NCBI GenBank assembly: GCA_023248215.1 | Contig: JAHFEW010000005.1 | Location: 1 to 64,000, forward strand | Direction: 5' to 3' | Length of the DNA stretch: 64,000 nucleotides | DNA from: Nitrospira sp. | Lineage (GTDB): Bacteria; Nitrospirota; Nitrospiria; Nitrospirales; Nitrospiraceae | Shown here: positions 1 to 8,115 of the stretch, piece after piece | Layout: the number at the start of each line of letters is the position of its first letter | Position numbering within the stretch: the first letter of the stretch is position 1 | Notes under the pieces: model-generated | What the model was told of the DNA's origin: nothing | The model's input: the letters and a program-made list of their open reading frames with translations, nothing else | Databases searched by the model: none | Position numbers and translations under genes: made by a program

Positions 1-844
1 TCTGTTCGCGCAGGCTGGTGACCATGGAGGAGAGGGAGGCTGCCAGTGTGCCGACTTCATCGCGGCTCGGCCAAGATTCGAACTGGGCTGTGAGGTCGTG
101 GTGGGCGACGCGGTCGGCTGTGACCGAGAGACGCTGGAGTGGTTTGGCGATCTGTCGGGTGACTGAGAGATAGATCACCGTAATCACCAAGCCGAGGACG
201 GCCACCAATCCCAGCGCGATCAGCCTCGCCTGTTGCAGCAGCAGATCGCCCTCCACTTTCATTTCTACATCGATGTCTCGATGGGCGGCCACCAACTGAT
301 CCAGGTTATCCATCAGTTGGACGATGAGCGCATCAGCCTTCATGGAAGGCGCCTGGGCAACCGCATTGGTCTGCTGAGAAAGCGTGAGGACGGATTTCCA
401 CAGCCCAGCCAACTCCTGCAGCGCCTGATCGATCTGCGAGATGGCGCGATCTTCCTGATCGGCGAGATCGACCCGCTGATGCTCGGTCAGCATGCCGAAG
501 AGAATCGGGTGGGTGCGTGCGGCATGGGTGGATCGGTACAGGTCGAGCGAGCTGCGGATCTGGTCGGCATGCCGGCTCAGTTGTGCGAGGGTGTCTTCGG
601 GATTCGTCTCCTTCGCCTGTTCCAGAAACAAATGCAGGGTCAAGTTCATTTCATAGGCGGAGCGTTGCATGGTGGCCGCCGTGACGATGGCCGGAACGGT
701 GATGCGTTTGTGGCGGTCGACATAGCTGTTGATGCGGTTCAGATAGAAGATGAGGGCCGTCAGACTCAAGGCCAGCAGGCCGAGAATGACCCCGAAGGAG
801 ATAAAGAACTTCTGTCCGATCAAGCGGTCGTGCAGCCAGCGCAT
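1..844 (-). CDS. Membrane sensor with four-helix-bundle domain and HAMP (partial, C-terminus off the left edge)
   Basis: The reading frame is open from an ATG at 844 to the window edge, giving 281 codons. It starts with a short basic segment and a first membrane helix (about residues 12-34, FFISFGVILGLLALSLTALI). A long helical periplasmic region follows, like the 4HB_MCP sensor fold. A second membrane helix comes next (about residues 207-229), then a HAMP domain with the typical P-L-x-R-L and D-E-x-G-x-L elements. The output domain lies outside the window, so it could be a histidine kinase, a chemoreceptor, a GGDEF protein or a phosphatase. The gene ends a leftward group and has its own candidate promoter about 30 bp upstream. 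The membrane-sensor call is firm; the output is unknown. Confidence 0.8.
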   Translation of the reverse strand, partial: MRWLHDRLIGQKFFISFGVILGLLALSLTALIFYLNRINSYVDRHKRITVPAIVTAATMQRSAYEMNLTLHLFLEQAKETNPEDTLAQLSRHADQIRSSLDLYRSTHAARTHPILFGMLTEHQRVDLADQEDRAISQIDQALQELAGLWKSVLTLSQQTNAVAQAPSMKADALIVQLMDNLDQLVAAHRDIDVEMKVEGDLLLQQARLIALGLVAVLGLVITVIYLSVTRQIAKPLQRLSVTADRVAHHDLTAQFESWPSRDEVGTLAASLSSMVTSLREQ

Positions 845-870
845 GCAGGCCTCGTGTGTGCGCCTACCGT

Positions 871-898
871 ATCATAGTGACCTGCCCCGTGCCAGCAA
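871..898 (-). promoter_or_regulatory. Candidate sigma-70 promoter of the HAMP sensor gene
   Basis: On the minus strand TTGCTG (898-893) is separated by 16 bp from TATGAT (876-871). Predicted transcription starts near 864, giving a leader of about 20 nt to the ATG at 844. It matches consensus at five of six -10 positions and four of six -35 positions. This is a sequence match only. Confidence 0.45.
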
Positions 899-1050
899 GG
901 TGTAGAGGATCAATCGTGACAGCGCGTACTGAGATTGTGGAAGAGGTATGCGGAGCACGCTCCCTTCTGCATCATGATCGAAACCCTACTCAAACTGTTG
1001 CTTCAGAAACAGCGCTTCAAGATTGTCTGTTGCTTCAGCAGCACAACCGT

Positions 1051-1194
1051 TCAGCCAGGGGGAAAAATGGCCCGCCATCCGTCAGAAGGCTGCGATGTCG
1101 GATCTTCGAAGACCAGGCAACTGGCCCGAACGGAGAGCGCCAGCTGATGAGAATCGGTGGCCGTCAGGATGCGGAGTGGTGACTGAACGTTCAT
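1051..1194 (-). pseudogene. N-terminal remnant of an SfnR-like sigma-54 activator
   Basis: A 47-codon frame starts at the ATG at 1194, 13 bp after the stop of the broken sulfate-type binding protein gene. Its middle reads QLALSVRASCLVFEDPTSQ. This closely resembles the lead-in (SxRAxALVFxDPxSxxL) found just before the AAA+ domain in SfnR-type sigma-54 activators, which are often near sulfur-source genes. The frame then diverges and stops; no Walker A motif or AAA+ domain follows. I read it as the decayed start of a regulator. A short unrelated protein is the alternative. Like the neighbouring frameshifted gene, it suggests this end of the cluster is being lost. Confidence 0.4.
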
Positions 1195-1207
1195 GAGCTG
1201 TTGCCGC

Positions 1208-2222
1208 TTATCGGGTTTCTTCAACCGCTCTCGTCCAGGCTCCTTGCGGACTGAAGAGTGCGGCAAAGACGCTGTCCCACCCTCCAAGACCCGCGATCGT
1301 AAAAACATGGGACGGGTGGACGAAGGCGGCGGCCGAGGCCTTCACCACGTTCTCGTTCGTGGGGCGAAAACCGAATTCGACGAATGCCCGTTGGGCTTCC
1401 TCGCCGTTCAGAAAGGACACGAACGCATCGGCGAGGTCCCGCACATGGTGGCGGTCGGCGTTCCGAGCGATGACCGCAATAGGGTTTTCAACCACCACGG
1501 TTTCAGCAGGAAAGATCAACTCGTAGGGCCGCCCCTGTTTGATCCGTGGAAGTAATTCGTTTTCATAGGTGACGATCACATCCCCCACGTCGCGCTCGAA
1601 GGTCGTCACCGATTCGCGGCCGCTTTTGTCCATGACCTTGACGTTGCGTTGCACCCGTTTGACGAGATCGACCGCATGCTGAGCCGGCGAGACCCTTTTG
1701 TTTCCCATGGTTGAGGCCCGCCCCGTAGATCGCGATGACATCCCACATCGCGCCGCCGGATGTTTTTGGACTGGGATAGAGGACTTCGACGCCTGGTTTG
1801 GTGAGATCCTCCCAGCCTTGGATGCCTTTCGGGTTTCCTTTGCGGACACCCAGTGCGACGACCGATGTCGTCACGATGCCTTTCTGCGTGCCCTGTTTCC
1901 AGTCGTGAGTCACGAGCCCGGCCTTCACCAACTGCTGAAGATCGCTTTCCAACGACAGCGCCGCGATATCCGCCTCAAGCCCTCCGACGACGGCGCGGGC
2001 CTGCGCGCCGGATGCGGCGAATGAACTCCGGATCTGAACGGTTTCGCCTGTCTTCTGTTTCCACTGTTGCACGAAGGCGGGAATGATTCGCTTTTCATAG
2101 GCCTCCTTCGGCACGCTATAGGCGGCGAGCAGCAGCTCTCTGGTCTCAGCCCCAGCGATCGCCGGCAGGAGTGTGAAGAGAGATACGAGTGCCGTCAAGC
2201 CTGTGATGGTTCTGACATTCAT
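1208..2222 (-). pseudogene. Sulfate-type ABC substrate-binding protein, frameshifted
   Basis: The N-terminal half runs from the ATG at 2222 with a signal peptide (MNVRTITGLTALVSLF...AGAE). It contains motifs of the Sbp/CysP periplasmic binding protein family, such as SSFAASGAQARAVVGGLEAD and GNPKGIQGWEDL. The frame is lost near 1705-1715, just after an I-Y-G-A-G-L segment. The family sequence resumes one base away with a GNKRVSPAQHAVDLV segment, then TTFERDVGDVIVTYENE, and ends at a TAA at 1208. The two pieces together make a normal-length protein of about 337 residues. The shift corresponds to one extra base (or two missing) near CTCAACCATGG. It could be a true inactivation or a sequencing or assembly error. 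No CysT/CysW/CysA genes are nearby, so the protein may have served an oxyanion system together with the adjacent porin and ModA genes. Confidence 0.75.
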
Positions 2223-2265
2223 GCTGGTGAAGACTCCTTTGACACGTTGTGATGTCGGTCTCTGA

Positions 2266-2568
2266 CTATTTACTGTCGAGCCAGTGCATCAGATCGAGCG
2301 GACGGTGATCGGCCACTCGGACCTGCCGCCCCCGTTTTTGGAAAAAGACGGGAAGGCCGCGGCGGGTCGCTTCGGTCCGAACCTTTCTTGCCAACGTGTG
2401 ATTCACGCGATCCAGCACCACCACCACGACTTCCGTGTCCTTGGGAATAGACTTTGTCAGGTCTCGTGTCTTGCGTCCGCTCCAATGTTCGACGCATCCG
2501 TGGCCGCCGGCGCGTGCCCGCTGTGTGATTGCATCTACCGAATCGCCGCCGACGACCAGGATTGCCAT
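2266..2568 (-). CDS. DUF2325 domain protein
   Basis: This is a 100-residue cytoplasmic protein. It has an N-terminal Rossmann-like strand-loop (AILVVGGDSVDAI), a central hydrophobic strand (EVVVVVLDRVNH), and a conserved end with ARKVRTEATRRGLPVFFQKR. This layout and length fit the DUF2325 family, whose biochemical role is unknown. Such proteins are often found near metal or oxyanion genes. It lies between a lipoprotein gene (24 bp gap) and the frameshifted sulfate-type binding protein gene (43 bp gap) in the leftward cassette, so it is probably co-transcribed with the porin and ModA genes. Family assignment is by pattern recall. Confidence 0.6.
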   Translation of the reverse strand: MAILVVGGDSVDAITQRARAGGHGCVEHWSGRKTRDLTKSIPKDTEVVVVVLDRVNHTLARKVRTEATRRGLPVFFQKRGRQVRVADHRPLDLMHWLDSK

Positions 2569-2592
2569 GGGGTTCCTTTCTTCTTAGGCAAC

Positions 2593-3327
2593 TCAGTGCC
2601 GCTCCGGCGCTGTCTTGCCGTCGCGTTCCAGTCCAGGTTGGACCGGCATCGAGGAGAGTGCCTCTCGATATCGAATCTGCAACTCTTCCCGCTGATCGGG
2701 GGAGAACCATCGCCCGGCAGAACTCACCTTGACGAGAGACTCCTCGGGCTCGAAGGTCACGTCGAAGGCTGGGGATCGTTCCGGAACGTTCGGCATCTGC
2801 CGGTCATACTTGCTGATATCCGGGCCGGGACCATGCCGGTCGTGCACTTCGCTTAGTGAGAGGTACAGAAGTGGTTCTCGCACCGAGAGCCAGCCCGTGG
2901 TCGTTTCTTCTTCTCCATGCTCGGTGGCATGGCTCAGGTGAAAGTAGACGCGTTCGGAAGGGGAGGCCTGAGCGAGTGCCTTTGCCAGTGCCGGGGAGAG
3001 GATCGCAATCTCCTCATCCCGAAATGCTCTGGTCTTATCGGCTTGACCGACGAACAACCGGTGAAGGACGTTTCGGCGTTCCCATACACGAACACCTCGA
3101 AGTAGCGTGCCAATCTCTGTGGCGGTCAACGCAGCCGGATGCGTATTGGCTGTCGAGTCGGGGTCTTGTTCCACACGGACCTGGTTCAGCCCCGATTGAT
3201 AGATGGCTTTCGGTGCGGTGACAGGCCGGCTTGCGCAACCGGCGACGACGGTCAGTCCCAGGAGGATGACAAAGGCGTGGCCAGGCCAAGGATGTCTCTG
3301 GCGCGCTGCGTTTCCGTTACCGTTCAT
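2593..3327 (-). CDS. Uncharacterised lipoprotein, porin/ModA-linked family (copy 1)
   Basis: A 244-residue protein starts at the ATG at 3327, preceded by an AGGAGGTGAA ribosome-binding site. Its ATGA overlap with the upstream modA-like stop indicates translational coupling. A signal peptide ends in a lipobox (LTVVAGC), so it is predicted to be a lipid-anchored envelope protein. It is clearly paralogous to the lipoprotein at 8116-8769. Both share an F-R-(D/E)-(D/E)-E-(I/L) element, an L-(S/A)-P-x-L-A-x-A-L element, an ERVYF strand and a TTGWL/TGGWI-x-V-R-E strand. I know no function. Both copies sit beside a ModA-like gene and a large porin gene, which suggests a role in outer-membrane oxyanion uptake or porin assembly. 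Confidence 0.7.
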   Translation of the reverse strand: MNGNGNAARQRHPWPGHAFVILLGLTVVAGCASRPVTAPKAIYQSGLNQVRVEQDPDSTANTHPAALTATEIGTLLRGVRVWERRNVLHRLFVGQADKTRAFRDEEIAILSPALAKALAQASPSERVYFHLSHATEHGEEETTTGWLSVREPLLYLSLSEVHDRHGPGPDISKYDRQMPNVPERSPAFDVTFEPEESLVKVSSAGRWFSPDQREELQIRYREALSSMPVQPGLERDGKTAPERH

Positions 3328-4148
3328 GGTTTCACCTCCTGTTGCTGAACCAACCCGACCTCCGGAGAGACGCGATCGAACCCATATTCCTGAAACAAAG
3401 CTTGGGTCTGAGGGGTGAGCAGAAACTCGATGAAGTCGCCGGAGCCTGAGACGTTTTTTGCCGTCCACACGGCTGCGACTCCGTAGCGGACCGGTGTGTG
3501 GGATTCACCCGGGGCCGTATCCAGGATGCGAACCTTGTCATTAGAGAAGGCATCGGTGCGATATACCACGCCGACCTCGGCTTCGCCTTTGGCCACGAGA
3601 TCGAGCACGGCGCGAGAGTGCTCGCCGAAGACGTATTGAGACTTCAGTTTGGGTTCAAGTTTGCTGTATTTGAGAAACTGTGCTGCCACTTTTCCCACCG
3701 ATGAGGTCTTTGGATCGCCAACGGCGATTCGGCGAATTGCCACAGTTTCAAGATCATGAATCGATCCGACTGGTGCCGGAAGCGCGGTCCCGGTGATCAG
3801 CACCAGCGACGTCCCGGCATAGGCGCGCTTGGTCCCCTGAATCACCAATCCTTTCTTTTCCAGCTGATCGATTTCTTCAAATAGCGACGGCAGGAAGATG
3901 TCTACCGGAGCGCCTTGCTCGATCTGACTGCGAAGCGTTTGCGACGGCCCATAGATGACCCGCACGTTGACCTCCCGGTGCTGGGCTTCGAAAAGTGGGA
4001 GAATCTTCCGAAGGGCGTCCTTGAGGCTGTTCGCGGCAGCGATCGTTAAGGTTTCTGGTTGCGCCTGTGCGGGCGCGGTGTCCCAGCCCATCCCTATGAG
4101 CACGCTGAGAAGAAACGCTATTACAAAGAAACGGTGTCGTCCTGTCAT
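3324..4148 (-). CDS. modA: Molybdate-type periplasmic binding protein (ModA family, copy 1)
   Basis: A 274-residue protein starts at the ATG at 4148, which has AGGAGG eight bases upstream; a longer in-frame start at 4181 has no such site. A signal peptide ends near A-Q-A. The mature part opens with LTIAAANSLKDAL, the ModA oxyanion-binding loop. It continues with YGPSQTLRSQIEQGAPVDIFLP and VVYRTDAF, both typical of ModA/WtpA type II binding proteins. It should deliver molybdate, tungstate or a similar oxyanion to an inner-membrane permease. The nearest permease is the ModBC pair at 12.1-13.9 kb. It lies between the porin gene (40 bp upstream) and the lipoprotein gene. Exact ligand specificity cannot be read from the sequence. 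Confidence 0.8.
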   Translation of the reverse strand: MTGRHRFFVIAFLLSVLIGMGWDTAPAQAQPETLTIAAANSLKDALRKILPLFEAQHREVNVRVIYGPSQTLRSQIEQGAPVDIFLPSLFEEIDQLEKKGLVIQGTKRAYAGTSLVLITGTALPAPVGSIHDLETVAIRRIAVGDPKTSSVGKVAAQFLKYSKLEPKLKSQYVFGEHSRAVLDLVAKGEAEVGVVYRTDAFSNDKVRILDTAPGESHTPVRYGVAAVWTAKNVSGSGDFIEFLLTPQTQALFQEYGFDRVSPEVGLVQQQEVKP

Positions 4149-4187
4149 GTTGTCCTCCTGGTGCGCGCGATGACGTGTCATAAGGCG

Positions 4188-5831
4188 CTAGAAATAGAAT
4201 TGGTACTGCACATTGATTCGATTTTCGATGAGATCGCTTCCGAATCCGGGCTGATTTTCAAATGGAAACCGGTCGGGAGCCCGCCCGCCGCTTCCCATCG
4301 TGAGGTTAGAGTAATCGATGACAAGACGGTTGTTGTACGTGCCGTCGAAGCTGTAGTTGATGGCGACCCCGAACTCCTTTGTGAGATCGTTTTTCTGTTT
4401 GGTTGAGGGATCCAGGATCCCGTAGCGCATGGCGAGTTCGAGTTTTCGTGGGATGATGTATTTTCCCGCTTGCGCATACCAGCCCCAGGCCTGGCCGAGA
4501 TCCACCGGGGGGCCGACGGCCAGGGGGCTCGTCGGAATTGTTGAGAGGTCGAACGTACTGGCTCCGCTGTTGGCGTTCCGCACTCTCTGGTGCCGGTAGT
4601 AGGCTTCAGCTTGGAGGGACCACCCTTGATACTTCGCGATGAAATCTGTTTCGTAGGTCTGGAAATCGTAAATGCCTCCGCCGAGGAGCCTTCCATTCAT
4701 GGCCTTCGCCACAGCCTGACGGTATGCGCGATCGACAATGTCGGAGCGTGTGGCACTCAGATAGTTCTGAGCCGGGTCGTAGGCATAGCCGAATGCAATG
4801 GCCGCCTGCGGTGTACGGGAATTGAGGATATCTCCCTGGCCATAGCCGGGATTGCCTGCGATTTTGTACAGCAACCGGATCGTATACATTAACTCGCCGC
4901 TCATGAAGCGGGTGTCATAGTTGTAGGTTCGAGTGGTTCCTGATGCAGGCGCTCCCGGGGATCCGGTTGGGGGTAGTACGTTCTGGCTAACGGATGTGCC
5001 GTCTCGCGAGAGGTTCGCCCCGACCCCCCCCCAGATACCAACGGCATAGTTGAATTTGTATTGATCCTCATCGCTCAGGATGTTGATCCCGACGTCGCGA
5101 CTGCCCTGAAGGTTCGAGGCGAATAGGTTCTGCACAATCATGTTATCCGCGAAGGTGGACGTGGCGATTGAGCTAATAAGGGCGCGGTTGAACCAGACTC
5201 GTTGTTGGCCGACTTGGACTGTTGCCCACGGAATATGCCAAGAAGACACGTACGCGTCCTGAAGTGTGACTTTTCCGTTGCCTCCCTCTTGGTTCCATGC
5301 GGTTTGATCCATCGCCAAGCTGATGTTGTACCGCAAGTCGGGATCGAAGGCATATCCGAGGAATTGGAGGCGGGTCCTGGGAACGGTAAACTGACTCGAA
5401 TCACTCTGGCGCCTGAAGGCTCGAAACTCCACCTGACCGCCTAGAATTTCTTCATTTCTCGAGTCTCCGACCGTCCCCCAGGATTTATTGAAGGTGCTGT
5501 AGGAGTAGCGCGCCTGCGTGAGCAGGCGGAGCTTCAAGAGAAATCTGTCTCCAACGCGGATATTCAATCCATTGTTCACGTCAATATTGAAGTTCGGCTT
5601 TGAGATCCGTTCCCTCGTCTCCAATACCTTGAGGCCCTTGTCGTATTCTTCCTGGGTAATGATCCCCTTGAGGTAGAGATATCTCAGGCCTGGGTCCTCG
5701 CCGGAGTAGTACTCCCACCGGCCATCTTTCTTGACAAGTTGGCCTTCCTCGACAGCCTGAGCGAGCGGTGTCGTCCTTGCCAGGAGAACGCCAAGAATAA
5801 TGGCGACAACGAGCAATGCAGAGAGTTTCAT
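4188..5831 (-). CDS. OprP/OprO-like outer-membrane porin (copy 1)
   Basis: A 547-residue protein starts at the ATG at 5831, with GGAGG nine bases upstream; the frame continues further upstream without a better site. It has a signal peptide (MKLSALLVVAIILGVLLA). A short conserved N-terminal module follows: G-x-L-V-x-K-D-G, then GIITQEEYDKG. Next comes a long beta-barrel rich in alternating aromatic residues, ending in the outer-membrane C-terminal signature YQFYF. The fold resembles phosphate-selective porins O/P. It is the first gene of the leftward cassette and is paralogous to the porin at 8856-10631. I infer an anion-selective channel for molybdate or related oxyanions, from context rather than from channel-lining residues. 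Confidence 0.8.
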   Translation of the reverse strand: MKLSALLVVAIILGVLLARTTPLAQAVEEGQLVKKDGRWEYYSGEDPGLRYLYLKGIITQEEYDKGLKVLETRERISKPNFNIDVNNGLNIRVGDRFLLKLRLLTQARYSYSTFNKSWGTVGDSRNEEILGGQVEFRAFRRQSDSSQFTVPRTRLQFLGYAFDPDLRYNISLAMDQTAWNQEGGNGKVTLQDAYVSSWHIPWATVQVGQQRVWFNRALISSIATSTFADNMIVQNLFASNLQGSRDVGINILSDEDQYKFNYAVGIWGGVGANLSRDGTSVSQNVLPPTGSPGAPASGTTRTYNYDTRFMSGELMYTIRLLYKIAGNPGYGQGDILNSRTPQAAIAFGYAYDPAQNYLSATRSDIVDRAYRQAVAKAMNGRLLGGGIYDFQTYETDFIAKYQGWSLQAEAYYRHQRVRNANSGASTFDLSTIPTSPLAVGPPVDLGQAWGWYAQAGKYIIPRKLELAMRYGILDPSTKQKNDLTKEFGVAINYSFDGTYNNRLVIDYSNLTMGSGGRAPDRFPFENQPGFGSDLIENRINVQYQFYF

Positions 5832-5926
5832 CGCATCAATCCTCCGTATATGTGAAGTATATGTCCTCGACATGTTCTTTATAATTATTATTAATCAATA
5901 TGTTATATATCTTGTATATTCCGGTG

Positions 5927-5941
5927 ATGTATTAAATACAT
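5927..5941. repeat. Perfect palindrome ATGTATT-A-AATACAT, candidate operator
   Basis: Two seven-base arms are exact reverse complements around one central A. It sits in the middle of the divergent intergenic region, a usual place for the binding site of a dimeric regulator controlling both sides. Confidence 0.5.
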
Positions 5942-5978
5942 TATGTTTAATAATATTGTCAACAATAACCAAACATAA
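5941..5978. repeat. Nested inverted repeats in the divergent control region
   Basis: Outer arms TTATGTTT (5941-5948) and AAACATAA (5971-5978) enclose inner arms TATTGT (5954-5959) and ACAATA (5962-5967). It adjoins the 15-bp palindrome. It could be a second operator or a DNA hairpin; nothing in the sequence decides between these. Confidence 0.45.
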
Positions 5979-6032
5979 AACTCCCATTCGAGAAACATCC
6001 ATCCAACTGGTAATTTATAATTGACATAAGTA

Positions 6033-7250
6033 ATGCATTATGGCATTTTCCCATCCGCTATGAAAAAGACCCCGCGCAACCTAGATTCCCTTCCCGTCGA
6101 AAATCTGCTGGCTAAGATCAGGCAAACGAAAGGCTTGTCGCGCGCCAACCTTGCGACTCGCGCAGGTATTACGCGTCAAGCCGTTCATGCCATCGAAACT
6201 GATCAGTACCTTCCGACCACAGCGGTAGCGCTCCGGCTTGCGGATGTCCTGAGCTGTCGTGTGGAAGATATCTTCCGATTGGTCCCTCAAGAGGAGATCG
6301 TTGAAGGCGAATTATCGGCTGCGGTGATGGTTCCGAAGGCTTTGCAGGAATCTGTTCGCGTGAAGGTGGCACGCGTTGGCTCGCGATACATCGTCAGACC
6401 CGTCGTCGATTTGGGGGAGATTCTCAACTACGCCGTTCCGGCAGACGGGCTCCTGGTCCCGTCGCGTCAGGCGCCAGCGGGATTGATTCAATCGCCCCGC
6501 CGCGTTCAGGTTCGTCTTCTGCGGGATCGGCACGTGATTGAACAAGAAATTGCCGTGGCGGGCTGTGACCCCTCGGTATTTCTGGCCGGCGACTATCTTC
6601 GACGACATACGGAGAGTTGCACGGTGGTGGGATGGAACCTTGGAAGTACCGCTGCAATCGAGGCGCTCAAACGCGGAGAGGTCCACATTGCCGGCGTGCA
6701 TGTCGTCGATGCATTTTCGGGAGAGTCCAACTTGCCCTATCTTCGCCACCATCTGAAAGGGAACGACTATCTCGTCGTGACCTTTGCTTTATGGGAAGAG
6801 GGCTTACTGGTCGCGGCTGGAAATCCCAAGTCCATTCGGGGAGTCGATGATCTTGCACGACCGGATATCCGATTCATCAATCGCGAAGAAGGAGCCGGAG
6901 CCCGTCTCTTGCTCGATCAGAAGCTGGCAGCAGCGGGTATTGTTGCCGAGAGCGTCGCCGGATATGACACGATCGCGCGCTCTCATTTTCAGGTTGCACG
7001 GACGATTGCCGAGGGGCATGCGAATGTGGGCCTGGGGGTGCGAGCGGCGGCCCAATTATTCGGACTGGAGTTTCTTCCGCTTCAGCAAGCCCGTTACGAT
7101 CTTGTGGTGCCGAAAAGTCATCTGAACGATCATCCCAGCATCGAGACCTTCCTCAACATTCTCGTGAGCCGTCCCTTCCGAACGGAAATCGACGCGCTTG
7201 GTGGGTACGACATGAGCCAAACCGGGAAGGTCCACCCGCTACGGCCATGA
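6033..7250 (+). CDS. XRE-family regulator with C-terminal PBP-like (molybdate-binding-type) domain
   Basis: The protein has 405 residues from the ATG at 6033, or 396 from the ATG at 6060 (MKKTPRNL). Neither start has a clear Shine-Dalgarno site, and TATAAT at 6016-6021 would start transcription near 6028. An XRE helix-turn-helix (LLAKIRQTKGLSRANLATRAG, ITRQAVHAIETDQYLP) is followed by a substrate-binding-protein-like domain (PBP_like/COG1910 type). Its features include VVGWNLGSTAAIEAL and INREEGAGARLLLD. Such proteins are thought to sense molybdate or tungstate in the cytoplasm. The stop overlaps the next modA start (ATGA), and the gene faces the divergent porin cassette, so it most likely controls both. 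Confidence 0.75.
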   Translation: MHYGIFPSAMKKTPRNLDSLPVENLLAKIRQTKGLSRANLATRAGITRQAVHAIETDQYLPTTAVALRLADVLSCRVEDIFRLVPQEEIVEGELSAAVMVPKALQESVRVKVARVGSRYIVRPVVDLGEILNYAVPADGLLVPSRQAPAGLIQSPRRVQVRLLRDRHVIEQEIAVAGCDPSVFLAGDYLRRHTESCTVVGWNLGSTAAIEALKRGEVHIAGVHVVDAFSGESNLPYLRHHLKGNDYLVVTFALWEEGLLVAAGNPKSIRGVDDLARPDIRFINREEGAGARLLLDQKLAAAGIVAESVAGYDTIARSHFQVARTIAEGHANVGLGVRAAAQLFGLEFLPLQQARYDLVVPKSHLNDHPSIETFLNILVSRPFRTEIDALGGYDMSQTGKVHPLRP

Positions 7251-8077
7251 AAACACGGACCCATTTAATGGCCCTGCTGCCATGCCTTGCCCTCTCGTTC
7301 AGTCTGTTGTGTGTGGCCACCCTGTCTCCTGTCTCTGCCGAGCCTCTGGTCATCGCCGCCTCGCCGAGTCTGGCCACACCTCTTGAGGCGCTGGCGCAGG
7401 CCTACGAATCGACTCATCCCGACGTGCAGGTGAAATTGTATTTCGATTCAGGGTTGGATCTTCGCCGGACGATCGCCGGCATGGAGAACAGTCCGACAGG
7501 ACAATACTTTATCGGTACCGGGCCCATTCATCTTATCGCGCCAGGCGGTGATGAACTCCTCACTCGATTGGAGCAGAAGTATTACGTGCTCCCCAAAACG
7601 CGCCGACCCTATGCGACCGTCTATCTGGTCATGGTCGTGCCTGAAGCCCTGGTCGAGGCGCCCTCGTCATTCGAAGCCATGGCCCGCGACACTCGCATGC
7701 GTGTGGCCGTGGCAGATCCGGATTTGACCCTGTTGGGACAGAAGACCCGTGAACTCTTCAAGGCTCTGGGGATTGCCGAGGTCTTGAACGATCGGCTGGA
7801 TGTGGCGACGGACGCCCGCGCGGTCTTGGATCATGTGTTGAACGGGCAGGCCGACGTTGGGATTATTTTCGGCCCGGACGCAGTCGAAAAGGCTGAGCGA
7901 GTTCGCGTGATAGCCGTTGCCCCGGAGAAGGGAGGCCGACCCATCCTCCATTCCATGGCGATGGAGCGGTATTGTCCTAATCGTACTCTGTGTGACGAGT
8001 TTCTTGCGTATGTTCAGTCTGCGGAGGCCGGAACCATTCTGAAACGGCTCGGCTATGGGCTGCCAAAGAAACAGTAG
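7247..8077 (+). CDS. modA: Molybdate-type periplasmic binding protein (ModA family, copy 2)
   Basis: A 276-residue protein with a signal peptide ending near V-S-A-E. The mature start LVIAASPSLATPLEAL corresponds to the ModA ligand loop. Later family features are VAVADPDLTLLGQKTRELF and GQADVGIIFGPDAV. The loop lacks the usual A-A-A-S-L form and the GASG/GSSG segment is weakly conserved (YFDSGLDLRRTI), so its ligand may differ from copies 1 and 3. The start overlaps the regulator stop by four bases. A lipoprotein gene follows after 38 bp. It is the second of three ModA-like proteins within 8 kb. Confidence 0.7.
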   Translation: MKTRTHLMALLPCLALSFSLLCVATLSPVSAEPLVIAASPSLATPLEALAQAYESTHPDVQVKLYFDSGLDLRRTIAGMENSPTGQYFIGTGPIHLIAPGGDELLTRLEQKYYVLPKTRRPYATVYLVMVVPEALVEAPSSFEAMARDTRMRVAVADPDLTLLGQKTRELFKALGIAEVLNDRLDVATDARAVLDHVLNGQADVGIIFGPDAVEKAERVRVIAVAPEKGGRPILHSMAMERYCPNRTLCDEFLAYVQSAEAGTILKRLGYGLPKKQ

Positions 8078-8115
8078 TGGCCGATCGATTGTGAACTGGT
8101 GTTTGGAGGGTGGTG

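Larger units (their letters stand above)
5832..6032. promoter_or_regulatory. AT-rich divergent control region of the oxyanion-uptake cassettes
   Basis: These 201 bp separate the leftward porin gene from the rightward XRE/PBP-like regulator gene. They are far richer in A and T than the surrounding genes, especially 5875-6030. The region holds a perfect 15-bp palindrome (5927-5941), a nested inverted repeat (5941-5978) and the string TGTTATATA-N5-GTATATT (5901-5920). That string loosely recalls ModE boxes. A TATAAT at 6016-6021 could be the -10 of the regulator gene. The likely binder is the adjacent regulator. Confidence 0.6.
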
